Assembly: GCA_038238115.1 (NCBI GenBank)
Contig: JBBRYB010000002.1
Span: 62,001-126,000, forward strand
Length of the DNA stretch: 64,000 nucleotides
Reading direction: 5' to 3'
DNA from: JBBRYB01 sp038238115
Lineage (GTDB): Bacteria > Actinomycetota > Actinomycetes > Propionibacteriales > Nocardioidaceae
Positions 58,002 to 64,000 of the stretch are shown piece after piece (the first letter of the stretch is position 1; each line of letters begins with the position of its first letter). The position numbers and the translations under genes were made by a program. The notes below the pieces were generated by a model. It was not told the DNA's origin. It saw only the letters and a list, made by a program, of their open reading frames with translations, and did not search any database.

Positions 58002-60026
58002 ATGGCTGAGACGACCGGTGGACGGCGAGACCCCCCGTGGGTGATGCGCACGTACGCCGGCCACAGTTCCGCCGGTGAGTCCAACCGGCTCTACCGCCGC
58101 AACCTGGCCAAAGGCCAGACGGGCCTCTCGGTCGCCTTCGACCTGCCGACCCAGACCGGCTACGACCCGGACTCCGAGCTGGCTCGCGGTGAGGTGGGCA
58201 GGGTCGGCGTACCCATCCCGCATCTGGGCGAGATGCGCCGCCTCTTCGACGGCATCCCGCTCGCGACCATGAACACGTCGATGACGATCAACGCCACCGC
58301 GATGTGGCTGCTCGCGCTCTACCAGGTTGTGGCGGAGGAGCAGGGGGCCGACCCTGCTGAGCTCACCGGCACCACCCAGAACGACATCATCAAGGAGTAC
58401 CTCTCCCGCGGGACCTACGCCTTCCCACCGGAACAGTCGCTGCGGCTGACAACCGACCTGATCGCCTACACCATCGAGGCGATGCCGAAGTGGAACCCGA
58501 TCAACATCTGCAGCTATCCCCTGCAGGAGGTCGGTGCGACGCCGGTCCAGGAGCTGGCCTTCGCCCTCTGTACGGCGATCGCCGTCCTCGACGCCGTGCG
58601 TGACTCCGGGCAGGTGGCGCCCGAGCGGTTCGGCGACGTGGTCGGCCGCATCTCCTTCTTCGTCAACGCCGGCGTGCGCTTCATCGAGGAGATGTGCAAG
58701 ATGCGCGCCTTCGCCATGATGTGGGACGACCTCACGCGCAACCGTTACGGTGTGCAGGACGCCGCCATGCGCCGGTTCCGCTACGGGGTGCAGGTGAACT
58801 CCCTCGGCCTGACCGAGGCGCAGCCCGAGAACAACGTGCAGCGCATCGTGCTCGAGATGCTCGGCGTGACACTCTCCAAGAGCGCCCGAGCCCGCGCCGT
58901 CCAGCTCCCGGCATGGAATGAGGCGCTCGGCCTGCCACGCCCCTGGGACCAGCAGTGGTCGCTCAGACTCCAGCAGGTGCTGGCCTTCGAGTCCGATCTG
59001 CTCGAGTACGACGACATCTTCGAGGGCTCGCACGTGGTCGAACAGAAGGTGGCCGAGCTGATCCGCGCGGCTGGTGAGGAGGTGGACCGCATCCAGGCGA
59101 TGGGCGGGGCGGTCGCGGCGATCGAGTCCGGCTACATGAAGCAGGCGCTGGTCACGTCGCATGCGCGCCGGCGCGCCAGGGTCGAGACGGGGGCCGAGAC
59201 GGTCGTCGGCGTGAACGCATTCGTCGAAACCGAGCCGTCGCTACTGACCGCCGATCTCGCCACGGTCATCCAAACTCGGGACGCCGATGCCGAGGCGGCC
59301 GCCAGGGAGTCGACGAGCACGTGGAAGGCGAGCCGCCACGAGCACGAGGTGGCGGCCGCGCTCGGCCGGCTGGACGCTGACGCCCGGTCCGGTGCCAACC
59401 TGATGCCGGCCACGCTCGCGGCGGCCCGATCCGGAGTGACCACCGGCGAGTGGGCCGCTGCGCTGCGGGAGGTGTTCGGGGAGTTCCGCGCCCCTACCGG
59501 CGTGTCCGGCGGCGCGGTCGGGGTGGCGAGCGCGGCGTCGAGCGCCGAGCTCGCCGCCGTGCGAGAGGCTGTGCGCCGTACGGGTGAGGAGCTGGGCGGC
59601 AGGCTACGCGTCCTCATCGCCAAGCCGGGGCTGGACGGCCACAGCAACGGCGCCGAGCAGATCGCCGTGCGAGCCAGGGACGCCGGTTTTGAGGTCATCT
59701 ACCAAGGCATCAGGCTGACCCCGGAGGAGGTCGTGGCGGCGGCGGTGGCCGAGGACGTGCACCTCATCGGCATCTCGATCCTGTCCGGCTCGCATCTGGA
59801 GCTCGTGCCGACGATCGTCGAGGGGGTGCGGCGCGACGGGCTGGGCAACGTCCCTGTGGTGGTTGGCGGAATCATCCCGGCTGCCGACGGCGAGGCACTG
59901 AGACGAGGCGGCGTGGCGGCCGTCTTCACCCCCAAGGACTTCGGGCTCACGGAGATCATGGCCGCCTTTGTGCGCGAGATCCGACTCGCCAACGGACTCA
60001 CCCCCTCCCCGCCGAGCCGCCACTGA
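58002..60026 (+). CDS. meaA: Ethylmalonyl-CoA mutase (MeaA/Ecm), B12-dependent
   Basis: A 674-residue mutase with both parts in one chain: a TIM-barrel substrate domain (about 10-510; AFDLPTQTGYDPDS, TMNTSMTINATAMWLL, NNVQRIVLEMLGVTLS) and a C-terminal B12-binding domain (about 545-665) with KPGLDGHSNGAEQIA, in which His is the cobalt ligand, then GISILSGSH and VVVGGIIP. Sequence is closest to Streptomyces MeaA rather than to methylmalonyl-CoA mutase large subunit, by the run WVMRTYAGHSSAGESN and the GTYAFPPEQSL region. It converts ethylmalonyl-CoA to methylsuccinyl-CoA. A -10-like TAGCCT is 7 bases before the ATG. Confidence 0.9.
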   Translation: MAETTGGRRDPPWVMRTYAGHSSAGESNRLYRRNLAKGQTGLSVAFDLPTQTGYDPDSELARGEVGRVGVPIPHLGEMRRLFDGIPLATMNTSMTINATAMWLLALYQVVAEEQGADPAELTGTTQNDIIKEYLSRGTYAFPPEQSLRLTTDLIAYTIEAMPKWNPINICSYPLQEVGATPVQELAFALCTAIAVLDAVRDSGQVAPERFGDVVGRISFFVNAGVRFIEEMCKMRAFAMMWDDLTRNRYGVQDAAMRRFRYGVQVNSLGLTEAQPENNVQRIVLEMLGVTLSKSARARAVQLPAWNEALGLPRPWDQQWSLRLQQVLAFESDLLEYDDIFEGSHVVEQKVAELIRAAGEEVDRIQAMGGAVAAIESGYMKQALVTSHARRRARVETGAETVVGVNAFVETEPSLLTADLATVIQTRDADAEAAARESTSTWKASRHEHEVAAALGRLDADARSGANLMPATLAAARSGVTTGEWAAALREVFGEFRAPTGVSGGAVGVASAASSAELAAVREAVRRTGEELGGRLRVLIAKPGLDGHSNGAEQIAVRARDAGFEVIYQGIRLTPEEVVAAAVAEDVHLIGISILSGSHLELVPTIVEGVRRDGLGNVPVVVGGIIPAADGEALRRGGVAAVFTPKDFGLTEIMAAFVREIRLANGLTPSPPSRH

Positions 60027-60063
60027 CGGCCCGCGACACGCCGAAGTTGGCAGGTGGGCCGGG

Positions 60064-61473
60064 TCAGCTCAACAGCCGTTCGAGGGTGCGCAGCTTGTTG
60101 GTGGCGTCCAGCGCCGCCACCTTGTAGGCCTCGGACAGGGTCGGGTAGTTGAACACCGTGTCGACGAGGTAGTCCACCGTGCCGCCGCATCCCATCACGG
60201 CCTGACCGATGTGGACCAGGTCGGTCGCCCCGGTCCCGAAGATGTGTACGCCGAGGATGGTGCGTTCCGTGGCGTGCACGATCAGCTTTAGCATGCCGTA
60301 GGAGTCGCCGACGATCTGTCCCCGGGCCAGCTCGCGGTAGCGGGACAGGCCGACTTCGTAGGGGATCGACTCCGACGTGAGGGCGGCCTCCGTGCGCCCG
60401 ACGTACGAGACCTCCGGGATCGTGTAGATGCCGATCGGCTGCAGCTCGGGTATGCCGCTGGCGGGTTCGCCCATCGCATGCAGAGCCGCCAGTCGGCCCT
60501 GTTCCATGCTGGTCGCGGCCAGGGCCGGGAACCCGACGACGTCTCCGACGGCGTAGACGTGGCCGACGCTGGTGCGAAACGCCGCGTCCACCTCGATCCG
60601 GCCTCGCGAGTCAGCCGCGATCCCTGCCTGGTCGAGACCGAGCTCGTCCGTCGCGCCTTGGCGGCCGGCGGAGTACATCACGGTCTCGGCGGGGATCCGC
60701 TTGCCGCTGGCCAACGACGTGATCGTGCCGCGATCGCCGATCTCGACCTTCTCGACCTCCTCGCCGAACCGGAAGGACACCGCCAGGTCGCGCAGGTGGA
60801 AGCGCAGCGACTCGACGATCTCCTCGTCGCAGAAGTCCAACATCACCGGTCGCTGGTCGACAACTGTGACGCGGGTCCCGAGCGCGGCGAACATGGACGC
60901 GTACTCGATGCCGATCACCCCGGCGCCGACGACGAGCATCGATGCTGGGATGGACTCCAGAGCCAGAATGCCGTCGGAGTCGACCACGTGGCGGTCGTCG
61001 AACTCGACATGCGCGGGGCGGGCTGGCTTGGTGCCCGGTGCCAACACGAACTTTTCGGCCGTGACCGTGACCTTGTCGGTCCCGCTGACCGTGACACTGT
61101 GAGGGTCGACGAAGCACGCGGTCCCCATGAGCAAGGTGATGTGGTTGCGCAGCAGCTGGCTGCGCACGACCTCGACCTCGCGCCCGATCACATGCTGGGT
61201 GCGAGCTGTCAGGTCGGAGATCGTGATCTCGTTCTTGACCCGGTAGCTCGCGCCGTACAGGTCGCGCTGGCTCATGCCGGTGAGGTAGAGCACCGCCTCG
61301 CGCAGCGTCTTGCTCGGGATCGTGCCGGTGTTGATGCAGACACCGCCGATCATGGTACGGCGGTCGACGACCGCGACCCGGGCACCCAGCTTCGCGGACG
61401 CGACGGCGGCCCGCTGACCGCCCGGTCCGCTGCCGATCACGAGCAGGTCATAGTCGAAGTCGTGGTCACTCAC
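60064..61473 (-). CDS. sthA: Soluble pyridine nucleotide transhydrogenase (Si-specific)
   Basis: A 469-residue flavoprotein disulfide-reductase-like enzyme. FAD motif VIGSGPGGQRAAVASAKLG, NAD motif VVGAGVIGIEYASMFAALG. The redox region reads GGVCINTGTIPSKTLREA: one Cys only, so there is no CxxxxC disulfide, as in SthA. It balances NADH and NADPH. It is convergent with meaA. Confidence 0.93.
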   Translation of the reverse strand: MSDHDFDYDLLVIGSGPGGQRAAVASAKLGARVAVVDRRTMIGGVCINTGTIPSKTLREAVLYLTGMSQRDLYGASYRVKNEITISDLTARTQHVIGREVEVVRSQLLRNHITLLMGTACFVDPHSVTVSGTDKVTVTAEKFVLAPGTKPARPAHVEFDDRHVVDSDGILALESIPASMLVVGAGVIGIEYASMFAALGTRVTVVDQRPVMLDFCDEEIVESLRFHLRDLAVSFRFGEEVEKVEIGDRGTITSLASGKRIPAETVMYSAGRQGATDELGLDQAGIAADSRGRIEVDAAFRTSVGHVYAVGDVVGFPALAATSMEQGRLAALHAMGEPASGIPELQPIGIYTIPEVSYVGRTEAALTSESIPYEVGLSRYRELARGQIVGDSYGMLKLIVHATERTILGVHIFGTGATDLVHIGQAVMGCGGTVDYLVDTVFNYPTLSEAYKVAALDATNKLRTLERLLS

Positions 61474-61604
61474 TTACCCATGGTCGCGAGTCGGCGCCAC
61501 CGCCGCAAGGCGCGTGTCCGTGCGGCAGCCGAGCGCAGTGGCTGCAGGAGAGGTTGTGACACCAGAATGGGCGCGTCGCCCGGGTGCGGTGAGACCATGG
61601 CGGC

Positions 61605-62849
61605 ATGCCCAGATCCGACTCCGACGGCTATGACGTCGTGCTGCTCGGCGCGACTGGCTTCACGGGCCGTCTCACCGCAGAGCGCCTGGCTAGCCACGGG
61701 CCGGCCGGTCTGCGCTGGGCCATCGCAGGGCTGGACCCGCACAGACTTGCTGCGGTTCAGGAGGCGCTGGCTGCCCATGGTGGTGCCGGAGCCACGGTCG
61801 AGACCGTCGTCGCCGACGTCACCGATCCGACCTCACTCAGACGGCTCGCTGAGCGGGCCGCCGTGATCGCAACCTCGGTCGGCCCGTTCGTCGAGCGCGG
61901 GGAGCAGGTCGTGGCGGCCTGCGCCGATCTGGGCGCTGACTACGTCGACCTCGCCGGCGAGCCCGAGTTCGTCGACCGGATGTGGCTGGCGTATCACGAG
62001 CGAGCCAGCGCCACCGGGGCCCGGCTGGTGCACTCGTGCGGGTTCGACTCGGTTCCGCACGACCTCGGGGCATGGTTCACGGTTCAGCAGCTGCCGGAAG
62101 GTGTCCCGTTGACGGTGAAGGGCTTCGTCCGTGCATACGGCGCGCTCTCCGGCGGCAGCCATCACTCGGCGGTCCGGGCGCTCTCGCGGCTGCGTCAGGC
62201 GAGGGCTGTGGCGGGCCGTCGACGTGCAGCCGAGCGACGGGCCGCGGCCGCGTCCAAGGTGACCAGCAGTCGGCGGGTCAGAGCTCTGCCCCAGCGGCCG
62301 AGCAGGGCTCCAGACGGCCAGGGTTGGGCGCTGCCGCTGCCGACGATCGACCCGCTGGTCGTACGCCGGTCTGCCCGGGCTTGTGAGCGCTACGGACCCG
62401 ACTTCGCCTACGGCCACTATGCCCTCGTGCCCAATCTGCCGCTCGCCGTCGGCGCGCCGGTGGCGCTCGGCGCCATGGTGGCGACCGCGCAGGTACGTCC
62501 TGGACGCGATCTGCTGCTCCGGCTACAACGCCAGGGTGCCGGGCCATCTGCTGAGCGGCGCGCCCGGTCGTGGTTTCAGGTGTGCTTTGTCGGCACCGGG
62601 GGCGAACGCGAGGTGATAACGCAGGTGAGTGGCGGCGACCCAGGCTACGACGAGACCGCGACCATGCTCGCGCAGTCGGCACTCTGCCTGGCCCTGGACG
62701 CGGACCTGCCGTCGACGGCCGGCCAAGTCACAACGGTGCAGGCAATGGGCGACGCGCTGCGCATTCGCCTGCAGGCGCACGGCATGACGTTTCGCCGGCT
62801 CAGTGCTTGGCCGAGTCAGGCTGGTCCTGCGGCAGGGAGTCGGCCTTGA
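61605..62849 (+). CDS. Saccharopine-dehydrogenase-like / trans-acting enoyl reductase family protein
   Basis: A 414-residue protein. N-terminal Rossmann motif VVLLGATGFTGRLTAERLA, then DYVDLAGEPEFVDRM and CGFDSVPHDLGAWF. This pattern is shared by saccharopine-dehydrogenase-like NAD(P) proteins, including mycobacterial trans-acting enoyl reductases of lipid biosynthesis. The exact substrate is unknown. Its 3' end overlaps the convergent yihY gene by 50 bases. Confidence 0.85.
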   Translation: MPRSDSDGYDVVLLGATGFTGRLTAERLASHGPAGLRWAIAGLDPHRLAAVQEALAAHGGAGATVETVVADVTDPTSLRRLAERAAVIATSVGPFVERGEQVVAACADLGADYVDLAGEPEFVDRMWLAYHERASATGARLVHSCGFDSVPHDLGAWFTVQQLPEGVPLTVKGFVRAYGALSGGSHHSAVRALSRLRQARAVAGRRRAAERRAAAASKVTSSRRVRALPQRPSRAPDGQGWALPLPTIDPLVVRRSARACERYGPDFAYGHYALVPNLPLAVGAPVALGAMVATAQVRPGRDLLLRLQRQGAGPSAERRARSWFQVCFVGTGGEREVITQVSGGDPGYDETATMLAQSALCLALDADLPSTAGQVTTVQAMGDALRIRLQAHGMTFRRLSAWPSQAGPAAGSRP

Positions 62850-63801
62850 TCGCGTCCCGCTGGCCCAACGGCTGCTCGGGTCCCCGGGTCGTATCGCGTG
62901 CCGTCTGCTGTTCGCTCTCGGCGTTGATCTCGGCGCCGAGCAAGATGATGTAGCAGGTGATCCACAGCCAGAGGAGCAGCACGACCACCGCAGCCAGGCT
63001 CCCGTACGTCTTGCCGTAGCTGCTGAAGTTGTCGACATACAGCGAGAATCCGACCGACGCGACCAACCAGATCACGGTTGCCACGACCGCTCCTGTCGAC
63101 ACCCAGCTGAAACGCGGTGAGGCACGGTCAGGGGCCAGCCGGTAGGTCACGGCAAGACCCACCATGACCAGACCGAGGAGCAGGACCCACCGGACGACCT
63201 CCGCGACCACCCGAGCCAGTGTCGAGAGCCCGATCGCGTCGAATGCCGCAGGCGCCACGGCCACCAGACCGACGGCGACGAGTGCAAAGACGACCGCACC
63301 GATCGTGAGGCCGAGTGCGAGCGCCTTGCGCTTGATGAACCCTCGCGACTCCTCCTCGTCGTAGGCAAGGTTGACGGCCGAGATGAGATTGCCCACGCCG
63401 CCCGAGGCGCTCCACAGCGCAAGCGCGAGCGAGATGATCAGCCCGATGCTCAGCGACTGCTGCGGCGTCGACGTCAACTGGTCGATCTGCTGCATCAGCA
63501 GGTTGCCTGCAGACTTGGGCAGCCCAGACGAAACGCTTTGCGCCTGAGTCCTGATCTGGGTCGGGTCAGCGACCAGGCCGTATGCCGAGATGGCGGCGAT
63601 CATCGCCGGGAAGAGCGACAGGAAGCCGAAGAACGCCACCCCAGCCGCCAACAGCGGCACTTGGTCGACACCGGCTTCCTTCCAGGCGCGTCGGGTGACC
63701 TGCCACCAGCCACGGGCCGGAATATCTCGTGGCGTGGCCGCGTCCCCGCCGGGAATGTCACCCCGCGAAGTGCCAGTCTGCTGGCTCGTGGGCGGGCTCA
63801 G
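62800..63801 (-). CDS. YihY/BrkB-family membrane protein, apparent CTG start
   Basis: A 333-residue YihY protein with six helices (first: VPLLAAGVAFFGFLSLFPAM). The conserved pre-helix region GWWQVTRRAWKEAGVDQV lies upstream of GTG 63660, the first conventional start, so the gene must begin earlier. Between there and an in-frame TGA there is no ATG, GTG or TTG. CTG at 63801-63799 overlaps the previous stop as CTGA, just like the ATGA/GTGA overlaps elsewhere, and has AAGGTGG 9 bases upstream. Function unknown; the old RNase BN name was wrong. Confidence 0.8.
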   Translation of the reverse strand: MSPPTSQQTGTSRGDIPGGDAATPRDIPARGWWQVTRRAWKEAGVDQVPLLAAGVAFFGFLSLFPAMIAAISAYGLVADPTQIRTQAQSVSSGLPKSAGNLLMQQIDQLTSTPQQSLSIGLIISLALALWSASGGVGNLISAVNLAYDEEESRGFIKRKALALGLTIGAVVFALVAVGLVAVAPAAFDAIGLSTLARVVAEVVRWVLLLGLVMVGLAVTYRLAPDRASPRFSWVSTGAVVATVIWLVASVGFSLYVDNFSSYGKTYGSLAAVVVLLLWLWITCYIILLGAEINAESEQQTARDTTRGPEQPLGQRDAIKADSLPQDQPDSAKH

Positions 63802-64000
63802 TGGGAGCCACCACCTTGCGTCGACTCGCGCACCGCCCGCGTCGAGCTCTTTGCCTCGTCACCGACCGTCTGGGCCGCGCTTTGGCCGTCGGAGCGAACC
63901 GTCTCGGCGGCCTGCGTCGCAGATTCGCGGACAGCCTCGACCGCCTGCTGGGCCGGCTCCTGCAGATTGTCCTTGATCTCCTGGGCGGCCTGGCTCAACT
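63798..64000 (-). CDS. C-terminal part of an Ala/Glu-rich helical protein, cut by the window edge
   Basis: At least 66 residues ending TQGGGSH. The visible part is one amphipathic helix, with 11-residue-like repeats (EPAQQAVEAVRESATQAAETV). It resembles the tail of actinobacterial phage-holin-superfamily or apolipoprotein-like proteins. The frame is open to the end of the window; TTG 63998 is probably internal. Its TGA overlaps the CTG of yihY. Confidence 0.55.
   Translation of the reverse strand, partial: LSQAAQEIKDNLQEPAQQAVEAVRESATQAAETVRSDGQSAAQTVGDEAKSSTRAVRESTQGGGSH

Noticed and set aside
1..64000. CRISPR arrays, insertion sequences, prophage, rRNA or origin of replication
   Set aside because: No spaced repeat array, transposase, integrase, attachment site, rRNA or dnaA-box cluster was seen; the tandem repeats found lie in rho and before the dehydrogenase gene.

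Overview
The window is 64 kb of high-GC DNA from the chromosome of an actinobacterium. The evidence is a WhiB1-like iron-sulfur protein, a SigR/RsrA pair, the 24-residue ribosomal protein bS22, a fused E1/E2 2-oxoglutarate decarboxylase (Kgd), a PdtaS-like kinase, a nickel superoxide dismutase, many 4-base ATGA/GTGA gene overlaps, and the argS-lysA-hom-thrC-thrB-rho-rpmE-prfA-prmC-sua5-wecA-atp gene order known from Mycobacterium and Streptomyces. Gene content (MeaA-type mutase, Ni-SOD, SigR/RsrA) would suit Nocardioidaceae or a related family, but that placement is an inference. No insertion sequence, prophage, CRISPR array or rRNA operon is visible. One tRNA gene (Arg, anticodon CCG) is present.

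Layout. 1-9.8 kb: the end of a sensor kinase, a MarR-MFS-MarR drug-efflux cluster with a clear promoter/operator, membrane proteins of unknown role, ThpR, FKBP, a CBS-domain protein and HisN. 9.8-24.8 kb: rsgA, aroA, an archaeal-type aspartyl-tRNA synthetase under a translational T-box riboswitch, a SRAP protein, sigR-rsrA, bS22, an acetolactate-synthase-like enzyme, pdtaS, whiB1, and the divergent sodN/sodX pair. 24.8-33.3 kb: kgd, a lipoprotein with an LCP protein, a secreted protein, YjbQ and the tRNA. 33.4-47.1 kb: response regulator, argS, aspartate-family amino-acid genes, rho, rpmE, prfA, prmC, sua5 and wecA. 47.1-55.6 kb: the complete ATP synthase operon with a DUF2550 gene. 55.6-64 kb: cobalamin adenosyltransferase, 3-hydroxybutyryl-CoA dehydrogenase, a STAS protein, ethylmalonyl-CoA mutase (MeaA), SthA, a saccharopine-dehydrogenase-like enzyme and a YihY membrane protein.

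How the parts work together. Three promoters fit the SigR consensus (GGAAT, 18 bases, GTT): upstream of sigR itself, of rho and of rpmE. They link the oxidative (thiol) stress regulator in the window to transcription termination and a zinc ribosomal protein. The sigR gene can encode two isoforms, as in Streptomyces. Adenosylcobalamin made by the PduO-type enzyme would serve the B12-dependent mutase MeaA 2 kb away, with the 3-hydroxyacyl-CoA dehydrogenase between them; this suggests an ethylmalonyl-CoA-type acetyl-CoA assimilation module, although crotonyl-CoA carboxylase/reductase is not in the window. Many genes carry a TANNNT -10 element 6-8 bases before the start codon, which predicts widespread leaderless transcription.

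Oddities. There is a one-base frameshift in the atpZ-like gene, a YihY gene whose only plausible full-length start is CTG, a dehalogenase-like remnant interrupted by TGA, a STAS protein lacking the phosphorylatable serine, a Rho insert built of seven 30-base repeats, an Asp-rich 165-residue extension on Sua5, and an eight-copy CCCGAGT array upstream of the 3-hydroxybutyryl-CoA dehydrogenase gene.
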